Of a DNA stretch of 35,235 nucleotides, positions 1-8,685 are shown piece by piece. The translations under genes were made by a program, and so were the position numbers. Source of the DNA: Acidimicrobiaceae bacterium (GTDB lineage: Bacteria; Actinomycetota; Acidimicrobiia; Acidimicrobiales; Aldehydirespiratoraceae). The notes beneath the pieces are model-generated. The model saw only the letters and a list, made by a program, of their open reading frames with translations. It had not been told where the DNA came from and searched no databases. The first letter of the stretch is position 1. Every line of letters begins with the position of its first letter. The stretch is taken from NCBI GenBank assembly GCA_009842325.1, contig VYFQ01000033.1, positions 67,630 to 102,864 on the forward strand. The letters are read 5' to 3'.

Positions 1-3000
1 ACCGCTGCGACAGGGCATGTCGGTCGGTCGGTCGGTCGGTCGGTCGGTCGGTCGGACGGACGGACGGACGGACGGACGGACGGACGGACCGTCTTCCAAT
101 GTATTGGGCGCCGTAGGGAACATCTCTGAGATGGTCTTGACAGAAGAAAGGATGCGAGCATCCTCGTACATCCACAGCTTTGTAAACGGTCGGTACTGCG
201 CAACCCGGACGCGCGATGCGTCAAACACAATCTCCTCGTCGCGCTTGAGTGACTGCTTGAGAGTGGCGGTCCACTTGATCACACCTAGATCCACGTTGCG
301 GGTTGCCTGTTCCACGCTCAGGTTGCTCTCGTGTCGACCATGTACACGGTGTCTCGCGTATTCGTAGGCATCAATCAGCTCACGGACCTTCTCAATAAGT
401 GAGCAATAGCTGAAGGCGTACACGTAGACATCAAGGTTCGTCGCGACGCCAAGTGCGTGACGCTCGACGATCGTCTGGTGCCCGCCCCCTTGACCGATCT
501 CACAAACCGGGATGAGTTCCTTGAAGGTTCCGTCCGTGAGGTTCACCCAATCATGTTCTTCGTTAATCGCAACCGTCTTGAGTTCCTCGCTCGCTACATC
601 GCCCAGCGTCTCAAGCCATGCGAACTTCGCTTCGCGTGTGGAACTCTCGGGAACGGTCGCGTAATGGAGTTCTGCAGGCTGGGCAGGATCCATATCGGGG
701 TTGCGGACGAGGACCGTGATCTGAACGCCGTTCCTTGACCCTTGGCCAAAGACCTTGTCGCCCTCACGGCGATACTCGTCTCCAGATTTCATCGCGTCAC
801 CGAGGAGGTTGACGACGTAGATGTCGGTGAACTCGTCCCGCAACGCTGCCCGCATTCCGGCGAGGCTGGTGCCATTGCTGAGTGAGTTCGGATGGACCAG
901 CGCTATTACGCCCGGCCGAGAAGGATCGTCCCCCGGATGATTCAGTCGATCCGATGCCCATCTCATGGCTTGGACGTACAGGTTGCCTGAAGACTTGCCC
1001 GCGCCGCGACCCGTGACCGCACGGTGACGCTTGCCGTACGTCTCGCGAACTCGCTGCTCCAGCGCGGGGTAGTCCACGTTGGGGTTGTCATCGCCCGATG
1101 ACTTCTGACCTGCTGACCAGGGTGGGTTGGCAATGATCACCTTGATGGGCAGCTCGTTCTGATGTCTGGCTCGGGCCGAGTTGTAGCCGATCGTGCCGGT
1201 GCCGGGCAGCTTGGCCGGATCGTGCAGGAAGGTGTCGGTGAGAACGATCCCGCTGAATGGCTCGTAGTTGCCGGTGCGGTCGCGGTAGCCCTCCTCGATC
1301 TTGATGGCAGCCAGGTAATAGGCCAACAACACGATCTCGTTCGCATGGATCTCGTTCGGGCTGCCGCCCGGAACTAGCGGGTCGCGAGTCCCGCTGAACT
1401 TGCGATCCAAGTCTGCGTCGGCGATGAAGTACTCACCATCGCTGTTCTTCTGTGTCAGGAGGCGATTTATGAACGTGCCCGTGCCGCTGAACGGATCGAG
1501 GATGTGCACGCCCTCGGATGTGAGGCCGCGGCCAAACTCCTGACGCAGGACGGCGTCGACCGATCTCAGGATGAAGTCGACAAGCTCGACGGGCGTGTAG
1601 ACGATGCCCAGCCGGGTTATCTCCGCTGGCATGGCCTCCTTGAAGAAGGACTCGTAGACCTCCAGCATGATCTTGATGCGAGCGTCCGAGTCAGCCGCTC
1701 CCGAGAGTCGATTCCGGACGCTGTCGTAGAAGCGATCCAGTTCGATGGTCTCATCTCGCAGGCGGATGTCCTCGGCCTTGAACTCGTCCAGCAGTTCATT
1801 GAGCGCCTTCGAAATGGGGTTGCGGTCAGCGAAGCCGCTGCCGGCGAACAAAGCATCGAACACCGGCATCGTCACCACATGCTGCGCAACCATCACGGCA
1901 AGATCACCGGACGGCAGGCTGCCGCCGATGGTGGCCTCCATCTGCTCCGCGAACTGATCGAACTTCTCGGACAGGGTCGCATTCGCGTCGAGCGCAGCGC
2001 GGATGTGCTCGGTGATCGTGCCGGTGATCCGGGCCACCTCGCGACCCCAGCGATCCCAGTACTGCCGGTCTCCGCAGGCCTTTACGAGCTGGGAGGCGAT
2101 CGCATGCTCGAATGGCAGACGCTGTTGGCCGACCTTGACACCGACGGTGTCTCCCGAAACGTCGTCGCACTCGCACTCAGCGGAAGCCCTTCCACACTTG
2201 TCGCACAGCCCGCTCGGCAAGACGGTGATCGGTGGCTTGCCCGTGAGGTCCGCCGTGTTGATCTGGACGTCGAGACGCTCGTCGTGAGAACGCAGCGCCT
2301 TCAGTACCTTCCAGACGGCCTTGAAGTCCGAGCCCGACAGAACCCGATCGTCAAGCAGGCTCGTACCCGAGGGCACCACCACAGGCAGGATCACGTAGCC
2401 GACCTGCTTGTGCTCCGCTCGGCGCATAACCCGCCCGACGGCCTGGATCACATCTATCTGCGACTGCTTCGGCTCCAAGAAGATCACAGCGTCGAGCGCG
2501 GGAACATCGATGCCCTCAGTGAGGCAGCGCGCATTGGTCACGATCCGGCAGCCACCGTCGGAGTCGCCAGCTCGCAGCCAGGCGATGGTGTCGGCGCGCT
2601 CAAGCGCGTTCTTGGAGCCGTCAACGTGTCGAACTTGGCACTCAAGCAAGTCAGCATCGCCGCCGCCTGCGGTCGTATGGCCATGCACGGCGGTCGCCAT
2701 TGCTTCGATCACCAGATTCCAATAGTGCTCAACTTGTTGGGAATTGCGGATTCGGTTGGTGAAAGCAATCGCTCGCTTGGCTGAGTGCTCCGGGTTGGCC
2801 GCGCCCGTGATGCGGTCTTCCGCGGTCGTGGTCGTCGGATCAGCCAGGCCGTCCCAGCATCCAGCGAAGCGCACTGCGTCCTGGATCTTGAACGGCCGAT
2901 CCTCCTCGATGACGATGTTGTCGTAGACGTCGAGCACAGGATTCTCGGCCACCGCGATTACCAACACCTTGTAGTCCGTCAAGTGGCCTCCATCGACTGC

Positions 3001-4266
3001 GTCGCCGAACGACACCCGGTACATCTCGGGGCCGTAGACCGCCGGATCGTCCATCGAGTACAGGTCGAAGGACCCAGCAGCCTGCTCGACGCGGCTTCGG
3101 ACCGCCTCGGTGTAGACGCGCGGAGTGGCCGTCATGTACAGCCGCTTGGCCGCACGCACTGCATTCGGGTCATGGATGAACGAGTACGGCGTGATGGTAC
3201 GCCTAGCGGTCGTGGATGTCTCCGGAGCGGCCGCGTCCTCGATACCAGTCGTGCGATGAGCTTCGTCGCACAGCACAAGGTCGAACTCGGGCGCCGAACC
3301 GAAGAGGCTGCCTTCGGCCTGCGCGTCCGCGATGAGGCTCAGAGACTGGTAGGTGCAGAAGACCACCGTCATCGATGAGGAGTCCTCAACATCCAGTTGG
3401 TACGCAATCCGATCTGGGTCAGTCGTGACGGGCATAGCCAGTTCGGCCAGCGGGGCGTCCTCGGCGGTGTGTCCGGCGCGGGTGTCAGAGCAGACCCCGA
3501 TATAGCGATGCGGAATTTCGGGATCACGCTGCTGCGCCCATTCCCGCATGGTCTGGTTCATCAGAGCGATCGACGGGACGAGGTACAGGACCCGCCCACC
3601 CCGACCAACCAGCTTCTCCGCGATCCACAGCGACACGACGGACTTGCCGGTCCCGCAAGGCAGCACAAGCCTTCCCCGGTCGTGCTCCTCGAAGCCGCTG
3701 AGAACCTTCGCAACAGCTTCCTGCTGGAACGGTTTGGGAGCATGACGCGGCCGGGGAACGAAACGGAGCCGCGCCGGATCTTCGAGGCACTCAGCCCAAT
3801 CGACAGGCCAAGATTCAAGGTCGCTGCGATGCAACACCTCGCAGCGGGGCACGGCCTTCTCGACCATCGTGCGCGCCTGCGCAGTCATCGGCGCCGTGAG
3901 TACCAGCAATCTCGCGGAGAACGCCGAACCCGTCGATGCCGAGATGAACGAGTCGACTGCCTTCTTGTCAATCCGACCCTCCATGTGTGCCTTCGTCTGG
4001 ATTGCGCACAGTCCCCCTCCCGCCGATTCGGTCTGTTCAGCAACCAAGTCGATCCCGACGTCACCGCCGTAGCCGTGCGCCTCGCGGTCAGGCCATTCCA
4101 TCCAGCGCCAAACCCGCTCAAAACGCTGCGGCCCGTACAGGTCCGGATGTCGCCGGAACGCCTGCTGCATCAGCCGCTCGAACGCCTTCCCACGAGCCTG
4201 AGGAGACTCGAAGCGCTCTCTAAGGAGCTCGAGCAGCCCAACCGTGGGGGCAGGACTTTCGGTCAC
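1..4266 (-). CDS. Type ISP restriction-modification enzyme (single polypeptide), 3' end beyond window
   Basis: The frame is open from a GTG at 4266-4264, preceded by a strong AGGAGGAGGAGG site, to the window edge: at least 1422 residues against roughly 1550-1600 for LlaBIII/LlaGI-type enzymes. Domains in order: Mrr-like nuclease (GDVGIDL at 68-74, QTK at 90-92); SF2 helicase/translocase with Walker A GTGKS near 205-209, DEAH at 334-337, MTATPR, and QAVGRVMRR as motif VI; a coupler with CxxC/CxC cysteines (CDKCGR...CEC); an N6-adenine methyltransferase with DPFSGTG near 924-930 and NPPW at 1047-1050; then the target-recognition part, with the family signature YRPFTKLWMY near 1358. Family knowledge: such enzymes methylate and cut as one chain and translocate along DNA. 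It follows recA on the same strand. Codon use looks less GC-extreme than its neighbours, suggesting acquisition. A tetranucleotide repeat interrupts residues about 1393-1416. I checked the frame at six motifs. Confidence 0.92.
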   Translation of the reverse strand, partial: MTESPAPTVGLLELLRERFESPQARGKAFERLMQQAFRRHPDLYGPQRFERVWRWMEWPDREAHGYGGDVGIDLVAEQTESAGGGLCAIQTKAHMEGRIDKKAVDSFISASTGSAFSARLLVLTAPMTAQARTMVEKAVPRCEVLHRSDLESWPVDWAECLEDPARLRFVPRPRHAPKPFQQEAVAKVLSGFEEHDRGRLVLPCGTGKSVVSLWIAEKLVGRGGRVLYLVPSIALMNQTMREWAQQRDPEIPHRYIGVCSDTRAGHTAEDAPLAELAMPVTTDPDRIAYQLDVEDSSSMTVVFCTYQSLSLIADAQAEGSLFGSAPEFDLVLCDEAHRTTGIEDAAAPETSTTARRTITPYSFIHDPNAVRAAKRLYMTATPRVYTEAVRSRVEQAAGSFDLYSMDDPAVYGPEMYRVSFGDAVDGGHLTDYKVLVIAVAENPVLDVYDNIVIEEDRPFKIQDAVRFAGCWDGLADPTTTTAEDRITGAANPEHSAKRAIAFTNRIRNSQQVEHYWNLVIEAMATAVHGHTTAGGGDADLLECQVRHVDGSKNALERADTIAWLRAGDSDGGCRIVTNARCLTEGIDVPALDAVIFLEPKQSQIDVIQAVGRVMRRAEHKQVGYVILPVVVPSGTSLLDDRVLSGSDFKAVWKVLKALRSHDERLDVQINTADLTGKPPITVLPSGLCDKCGRASAECECDDVSGDTVGVKVGQQRLPFEHAIASQLVKACGDRQYWDRWGREVARITGTITEHIRAALDANATLSEKFDQFAEQMEATIGGSLPSGDLAVMVAQHVVTMPVFDALFAGSGFADRNPISKALNELLDEFKAEDIRLRDETIELDRFYDSVRNRLSGAADSDARIKIMLEVYESFFKEAMPAEITRLGIVYTPVELVDFILRSVDAVLRQEFGRGLTSEGVHILDPFSGTGTFINRLLTQKNSDGEYFIADADLDRKFSGTRDPLVPGGSPNEIHANEIVLLAYYLAAIKIEEGYRDRTGNYEPFSGIVLTDTFLHDPAKLPGTGTIGYNSARARHQNELPIKVIIANPPWSAGQKSSGDDNPNVDYPALEQRVRETYGKRHRAVTGRGAGKSSGNLYVQAMRWASDRLNHPGDDPSRPGVIALVHPNSLSNGTSLAGMRAALRDEFTDIYVVNLLGDAMKSGDEYRREGDKVFGQGSRNGVQITVLVRNPDMDPAQPAELHYATVPESSTREAKFAWLETLGDVASEELKTVAINEEHDWVNLTDGTFKELIPVCEIGQGGGHQTIVERHALGVATNLDVYVYAFSYCSLIEKVRELIDAYEYARHRVHGRHESNLSVEQATRNVDLGVIKWTATLKQSLKRDEEIVFDASRVRVAQYRPFTKLWMYEDARILSSVKTISEMFPTAPNTLEDGPSVRPSVRPSVRPTDRPTDRPTDMPCRSG
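20..87. repeat. Tetranucleotide tandem repeat (TCGG)9(ACGG)8 inside the restriction-modification gene
   Basis: Nine TCGG units (20-55) are followed directly by eight ACGG units (56-87), 17 units in all. On the coding (minus) strand it is read in frame as PSVR repeats and then DRPT repeats within the target-recognition region. Because 4 is not a multiple of 3, gain or loss of one unit shifts the frame. The two unit types differ by one base, as if one substitution had spread through the tract. It lies 19 bp from the window edge, so its true length and the downstream frame cannot be judged here. Confidence 0.95.
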
Positions 4267-4297
4267 CCTGCCTCCTCCTCCTGGACATAGGGCAAAC

Positions 4298-4328
4298 CAT
4301 ATAAAGGAATGCCGCATATGGATTTGAA
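4298..4328 (-). promoter_or_regulatory. Candidate promoter and operator of the restriction-modification gene
   Basis: On the minus strand, TTCAAA (4328-4323) is followed after 18 bp by TTATAT (4304-4299), which would start transcription near 4292, about 26 nt before the GTG. CCATAT (4297-4302) and ATATGG (4316-4321) form an inverted repeat with 13 bp between arms. It brackets the -10 region, so it could be an operator, for example for a controller or autoregulation. The stretch is clearly AT-richer than its surroundings. The assignment is by eye only. Confidence 0.45.
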
Positions 4329-4400
4329 CATGGACCAGACAGTATGTCCACAGTTGGTGGCGCCGTCTAGGGCGGCGAGCACGTCACGTCAGATCCACAC

Positions 4401-4580
4401 TCAAGGATCGCGGCCCTTTCGATCCCCCGAATCCCTGCGCGAGTCCTTGGCCGACCCAGTCAACACAGACCTCGCGACCTTCGATGCGACCGGATCGGCT
4501 GAAATCCGCTTGAGCGCCGCACCTTCCTCGCTCGCGTCGTCAGACAGAAGCGCAGTCCAGATGTCGTCAATGAAGCCCAC
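4401..4580 (-). CDS. Possible small protein upstream of the restriction-modification gene
   Basis: A 59-codon frame starts with GTG at 4580-4578 behind AAGGAGGAG at good spacing and stops at TGA 4403-4401. The predicted product begins MGFIDDIWTALLSDDASEEG, then becomes Ala/Lys/Arg/Asp-rich with a very charged C-terminus (GSAKDSRRDSGDRKGRDP). I recognise no family. It lies 134 bp upstream of the restriction-modification gene on the same strand, so a small accessory or controller protein, or a relic, is possible. The strong ribosome binding site is the main support. Longer overlapping frames in other phases have no such site and look random. Confidence 0.35.
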   Translation of the reverse strand: MGFIDDIWTALLSDDASEEGAALKRISADPVASKVARSVLTGSAKDSRRDSGDRKGRDP

Positions 4581-4889
4581 GCCACTCCTCCTTGCTTGGA
4601 TCTGGACGAGCTACGCGAATCGACATCGGAGCCGGGCGACCGGAGATCAAGCACAGGTGCGGAACGCGTGCCTGAGAGTCGCATCGCTAAGGGAGCCGTG
4701 GCAGCAAGTCGCACAGCTTCTCCGCGCGCCACGCGCACGCAGTCGATTCTTGCCCAGCTAGTCCTGGAACCCTCGACCCCGCACCTTGTGACTTAGACCG
4801 CTCCTATGAAGTCCCGGACTCCAAGTCGCCAGAGGAAATCGGCAAGTTCCCCCGCGTTGGTGTGGTAGCGCGTCCGACTGATCTAATCG
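4581..4889. other. Gap between recA and the possible small ORF, nothing recognised
   Basis: About 310 bp lie downstream of the recA stop. I see no convincing gene, tRNA or strong hairpin terminator; only a weak CTGA...TCAG pairing follows recA. In many bacteria recX follows recA, but no recX-like frame is visible here. Confidence 0.5.
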
Positions 4890-5939
4890 TCAGGCGGCGG
4901 CGGTGGCCGGGGGCTCTGATGCTGCGGTTTGATCCCACTCGGGCTCAGGCTCGGGCTCGGGCATGACGGCCCGCCAGACCAGGTCGGAGATCTCGACCAT
5001 CAGCTCGGGGTTGTCCTGCAGGAACGCCTTGGCGTTCTCGCGGCCCTGGCCGAGCTGCTCGCCGTCGTAGGTGTACCAGGCCCCGGACTTCTTCACGATG
5101 GACTCCGTGACGGCCAGGTCCAGCACCGAGCCCTCCCGGGAGATGCCCTGGCCGTACATGATGTCGAACTCGGCCTGCTTGAACGGCGGGGCGCACTTGT
5201 TCTTCACGACCTTGACCCGGGTGCGGTTGCCCACCACCTCCATGCCGTTCTTGATCGACTCGATCCGGCGGATGTCGAGCCGCACCGACGAGTAGAACTT
5301 GAGGGCCCGGCCGCCGGGCGTGGTCTCCGGTGAGCCGAACATCACCCCGATCTTCTCGCGCAGCTGGTTGATGAAGATGCAGATGGTGTTGGACTTGTTG
5401 AGGTTGGAGGTGAGCTTGCGCAGGGCCTGCGACATGAGCCGGGCCTGCAGGCCGACGTGGGTGTCGCCCATGTCGCCCTCGAGCTCGGCCCGCGGGGTGA
5501 GCGCGGCCACCGAGTCGATCACCACCACGTCGAGCGCCCCGGATCGGATCAGCATGTCGGTGATCTCCAGAGCCTGCTCGCCGGTGTCGGGCTGGGATAT
5601 GAGCAGCTCGTCGATATCCACGCCGATGGCCTTGGCGTAGATCGGATCCATGGCGTGCTCGGCGTCCACGTAGGCGCAGATGCCGCCGTTGCGCTGAGCC
5701 TCGGCCACCACGTGGGTGGCCAGGGTGGTCTTGCCCGAGGACTCCGGGCCGTATATCTCGGTGACCCGGCCCCGGGGCAGGCCCCCGATGCCGAGGGCCA
5801 GGTCCAGCGACAGCGCCCCCGTCGGGATCGCCTCGATGTTCATGGCGGCCTTCTCGCCCATCTTCATGACCGAGCCCTGGCCGAACTGCTTGTCGATCTG
5901 GCTCATGGCCATGTCGAGTGCCTTGTGTCGATCGTCCAC
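4890..5939 (-). CDS. recA: RecA recombinase
   Basis: Forms ATP-dependent filaments on single-stranded DNA, drives strand exchange, and acts as co-protease for LexA self-cleavage. The 349-residue product has the usual length. Visible motifs are Walker A GPESSGKT at 64-71, the [14 protein letters not shown]alker B and L1 region, the [22 protein letters not shown]2 region, and an acidic/proline tail ([10 protein letters not shown]). I chose the GTG at 5939-5937, because AGGAGA lies just upstream and the protein then begins [19 protein letters not shown] as expected; an in-frame ATG at 5996 has no ribosome binding site. cinA is separated from recA here by msrB, a lipoprotein and a GNAT gene. The promoter carries a LexA box (6101-6114), so it should be SOS-induced. 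Confidence 0.98.
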   Translation of the reverse strand: MDDRHKALDMAMSQIDKQFGQGSVMKMGEKAAMNIEAIPTGALSLDLALGIGGLPRGRVTEIYGPESSGKTTLATHVVAEAQRNGGICAYVDAEHAMDPIYAKAIGVDIDELLISQPDTGEQALEITDMLIRSGALDVVVIDSVAALTPRAELEGDMGDTHVGLQARLMSQALRKLTSNLNKSNTICIFINQLREKIGVMFGSPETTPGGRALKFYSSVRLDIRRIESIKNGMEVVGNRTRVKVVKNKCAPPFKQAEFDIMYGQGISREGSVLDLAVTESIVKKSGAWYTYDGEQLGQGRENAKAFLQDNPELMVEISDLVWRAVMPEPEPEPEWDQTAASEPPATAAA

Positions 5940-6090
5940 GTCTTTCTCCTGTGTCTCTTGCCCCCCTTGGGGCGGGTGGATGTCTGGTGGCCTCACGGCG
6001 AGTCGGGGATGGTTGACGAACCTACGCGGGGGGTGTGACAGGCCTGGCGTAGGTTCACCAAGTACCGTCGTTCCTCGCTCAGCTTACAAC

Positions 6091-6119
6091 AATGTAGTTG
6101 CGAACATGTGTTCAGTCAA
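6091..6119 (-). promoter_or_regulatory. recA promoter with LexA (SOS) box in the spacer
   Basis: On the minus strand, TTGACT (6119-6114) and TACATT (6096-6091) are exactly 17 bp apart. The spacer contains GAAC-ACAT-GTTC (6113-6102), which fits the Gram-positive LexA consensus CGAAC-N4-GTTYG. Bound LexA would cover the promoter. The predicted start near 6084 leaves a leader of about 145 nt before the recA GTG. Confidence 0.85.
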
Positions 6120-6329
6120 GCACCCGCTAGCGGGGATCGAGCGGGCCGGCAGCGCTCGCATCGAGGCACCTCGGGATTCGATTCGCCGGCCGGGAACCAT
6201 ACGAAGCCCGTGTGCGTTGCCTACCGTAGAGCAGTACAGGAGAAAGGCAACACGATGCTCCGGCGAATCTTCGGATCAAGGCGCCGAACACACCCGCCTG
6301 CAGATCAGCACCACAGAAAGGCAGCCGCC

Positions 6330-6746
6330 ATGACCTCCCAGACCTCCCCCGCCCGCCAGACCTTCGACGACGCCGATCTGCGGGGCCGGCTCACCCCCCA
6401 GCAATACCAGGTCACCCAACAGGCCGGCACCGAGCGAGCCTTCACCGGCGAGTACTGGAACTGCCACGACGACGGCACCTACCACTGCATCGTCTGCGAC
6501 GCGCCCCTGTTCTCCAGCGACACCAAGTACGAGTCCGGCACCGGCTGGCCCAGCTTCTGGGAGGCCCTCGACCCCGAGGCGGTGGAGATCCACACCGACC
6601 GCAGCTTCGGAATGGTCCGCGAGGAGGCCGTCTGCGCCAACTGCGGCGCCCACCTCGGCCACCGGTTCCCGGACGGCCCCCAACCCACCGGTGACCGCTA
6701 CTGCATGAACTCAGCATCGCTGCGCCTGGATCGCACCGCCGACTGA
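6330..6746 (+). CDS. msrB: Peptide-methionine (R)-S-oxide reductase MsrB
   Basis: Reduces methionine-R-sulfoxide in oxidised proteins. The 138-residue product has the zinc-binding pairs CIVC and CANC, the conserved GTGWPSFW stretch, HLGHRFPDGP, and the catalytic cysteine in RYCMNSASL. I place the start at ATG 6330, preceded by GAAAGG. An in-frame ATG at 6255 behind AGGAGA would add 25 Arg/His-rich residues outside the domain and cannot be excluded. It is divergent from recA across about 390 bp that hold the recA promoter and SOS box, and it converges on the lipoprotein gene ending at 6775. Confidence 0.95.
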   Translation: MTSQTSPARQTFDDADLRGRLTPQQYQVTQQAGTERAFTGEYWNCHDDGTYHCIVCDAPLFSSDTKYESGTGWPSFWEALDPEAVEIHTDRSFGMVREEAVCANCGAHLGHRFPDGPQPTGDRYCMNSASLRLDRTAD

Positions 6747-6774
6747 CAGGCAGCGCCGCCTACTCGCTCGGCCC

Positions 6775-7569
6775 CTAGGGCACTGCGAGGGTCAGCGTCT
6801 CCATGCCGTTGACTTCGACGGTGTAGGTGTCGCCGGTCGCCAGCTCCTCGCCCACGCTGCCCAAGTAGACGTACGCGTCCAGCTCCAGGGTCAGGTCGGA
6901 GCAGTCGATGGCCCATGGCGTGGGAGCCGGAACCCACGCGGTGACGTCGACAACGATGCGGCTGCCTTCCAGCCTGGCCTCCTCGCGTCCGATCCGGTAG
7001 CAGCCGTCGACCTCGGATATCGCGAACAGCACATGGACGAAGGCCTGCCCGCCCTCCCATAGCAGCTCGGTACCGGTGACGTGGACCGGCTCCTCCACCG
7101 GCCTGCGGTCCTCGGCGCTCCACTCGCCGTCGACCATCTCGGGGGGCGGCTCGACCAGCACCAGCACCATGTCCACCTTCGTCGGGTTGCGGTTGGTGAT
7201 CACGTCGTAGGCGGTGTCGTTGATGAAGGCCAGGCGACCATCGGACTCCTCGATCCGGGCCGACACCGAGTAGACGTTCCTGGAGTCGATGTCGTCGGAG
7301 TCGTAGGGAACCTCGAACTTGATCGGGACCTGGCCCGGATCGGAGATGACCTGCTCCGCGATCAGCTCTGCGGCGGCGTCCGCGTAGGACGTGTCCCGGA
7401 TCTGGACGATCAACGTGGCGCCCGGGGTCAGCGCGATCCGCTCCCGGTAGGTGACGGTGCCCGACACGGAGGAGCCGCCGCCGAACACTCCCACATGGAC
7501 ACCGCAACTAGTGGCAACCAAACCGACGATGGCGGCGAGCAGAGTTGCCATCTTGCGGAAGCGGCTCAT
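6775..7569 (-). CDS. YbaY/YscW-family lipoprotein
   Basis: The start ATG 7569-7567 follows AGGAG at 8 nt. The 264-residue product has a lipoprotein signal (SRFRK, hydrophobic stretch, VATSC with Cys22). Residues about 33-140 match the YbaY/YscW beta-sandwich pattern: GTVTYRERIALTPGA, IAEQVI, GQVPIKFEVPYD, FINDTAYDVIT. Members are envelope lipoproteins, named after a type III secretion pilotin, but most have unknown roles. A second part (about 150-264) with a C-terminal beta-rich segment is not recognised. It is divergent from the GNAT gene at 7681 and convergent with msrB. The family call is good and the function unknown. Confidence 0.8.
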   Translation of the reverse strand: MSRFRKMATLLAAIVGLVATSCGVHVGVFGGGSSVSGTVTYRERIALTPGATLIVQIRDTSYADAAAELIAEQVISDPGQVPIKFEVPYDSDDIDSRNVYSVSARIEESDGRLAFINDTAYDVITNRNPTKVDMVLVLVEPPPEMVDGEWSAEDRRPVEEPVHVTGTELLWEGGQAFVHVLFAISEVDGCYRIGREEARLEGSRIVVDVTAWVPAPTPWAIDCSDLTLELDAYVYLGSVGEELATGDTYTVEVNGMETLTLAVP

Positions 7570-7680
7570 GGACGGGCTCCTGTGAGTATCTCGGCGTGTC
7601 CCCTTGGACACGCTCACACCTATGACGCTGCGAAACCGGCGCCGGTTCCCCATCCATGATGTCGGCCATACGCTCGGGCC

Positions 7681-8685
7681 GTGCGGATCATCGACGCCCG
7701 ATCACTGGACGACACAGAGTTCGCCGCCGCGCTTGAGCTCCAGCAAGGGGTGGACCGCGAGCGCGACCCCGACCTGCCTGTCACGCCGGCCGCCGAACTG
7801 CGAGGGATCTTCGACGATGACGCCACCGACTACTGCCGTCACCAGCGAGTGGTTGCTTTCGCGGACGGCGGCACTGCCCTCGCCATCGGGCACGTGGAAC
7901 TTGAATCGGACGTGGACAATCTCAACCTGGCCGGCGTTGAGATCACCCGGACGGAAGACGACACCGCGGCTGCGATCCTCGCGGAGCTGCTCAGGCGGGC
8001 CCGGGCCGACGGACGAACCTCGGTGATCGCGTGGGGAGACCACACCCCGCACGCCCACGACTTCTGGACCGGCCTGGGAGCCGAGCTTCGCTACACCGAG
8101 CAGGAGTCCCGCCTGGACATGGCCGCGGTCAACCCCGAGCTCATGGCGCAGTGGATCGGGGACGGCCCGAGCGACCTTCAACTGGTGCACTGGTCCCGCC
8201 ACTGCCCCGAGGACTGGATCGACGCGCTAGTGGCCACGGCCAACGCGATGAACGACGCCCCCACCGACGACCTCGACATGGCCGACACCGTGGTCGACGC
8301 GGCCATGGTCCGTGCTGAGATCGAGGCCCGCAACGCCCGGGGGCTGGAGTTTCGGGGCGTGCTGGCGGTCACCGCCGACGGCGAGGCGGCCGGCACCACC
8401 GAGGTCTTCGTCAACCGCCATCGGCCGGCGACCTCGTGGCAGTGGTCCACCGTGGTGCTGCCGGCCCATCGGGGCCGGCGCATCGGGCGCTGGATGAAGG
8501 CGTCGATGTGGCAGCGGCTGCGGGACACCGAACCCGAAGTGGCGTGGCTCCAGACCGGCAACGCGGCCAGCAATGCCCACATGCTGGCCATCAACAACGA
8601 GATGGGCTTCAAGCCCACCCACCTGATGGGCTGCTGGCAAACGGACCTCGACACCCTAGAGGCCGGGCTCAGCCGTCGCGGTTGA
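7681..8685 (+). CDS. GNAT-family N-acetyltransferase, tandem-domain
   Basis: The 334-residue product looks like two tandem GNAT folds. The N-terminal half (about 1-150) is degenerate. The C-terminal half has the acetyl-CoA-binding motif VVLPAHRGRRIGRWMK near 258-273 and the terminal NAASNAHMLAINNEMGF segment typical of actinobacterial GNATs. The substrate is unknown. The start is GTG 7681 with no ribosome binding site; a TACGCT element at 7669-7674 lies 6 bp before it, so the mRNA may be leaderless. The last 17 bp overlap the 3' end of cinA tail to tail. Confidence 0.88.
   Translation: MRIIDARSLDDTEFAAALELQQGVDRERDPDLPVTPAAELRGIFDDDATDYCRHQRVVAFADGGTALAIGHVELESDVDNLNLAGVEITRTEDDTAAAILAELLRRARADGRTSVIAWGDHTPHAHDFWTGLGAELRYTEQESRLDMAAVNPELMAQWIGDGPSDLQLVHWSRHCPEDWIDALVATANAMNDAPTDDLDMADTVVDAAMVRAEIEARNARGLEFRGVLAVTADGEAAGTTEVFVNRHRPATSWQWSTVVLPAHRGRRIGRWMKASMWQRLRDTEPEVAWLQTGNAASNAHMLAINNEMGFKPTHLMGCWQTDLDTLEAGLSRRG

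Noticed and set aside
20..87. CRISPR array or attachment-site interpretation of the left-edge repeat
   Set aside because: Units are 4 bp with no spacers, and they lie inside a coding frame.
1504..2784. 426-codon plus-strand frame opposite the restriction-modification gene
   Set aside because: It is the antisense of a conserved helicase/methyltransferase; no ribosome site and no family resemblance.
4309..4761. 150-codon plus-strand frame between recA and the restriction-modification gene
   Set aside because: Composition looks random, there is no ribosome site, and it overlaps the putative promoter of the minus-strand gene.
4740..4800. tRNA-like GGTTCC stretch (minus strand)
   Set aside because: No cloverleaf can be drawn; acceptor and anticodon arms are missing.
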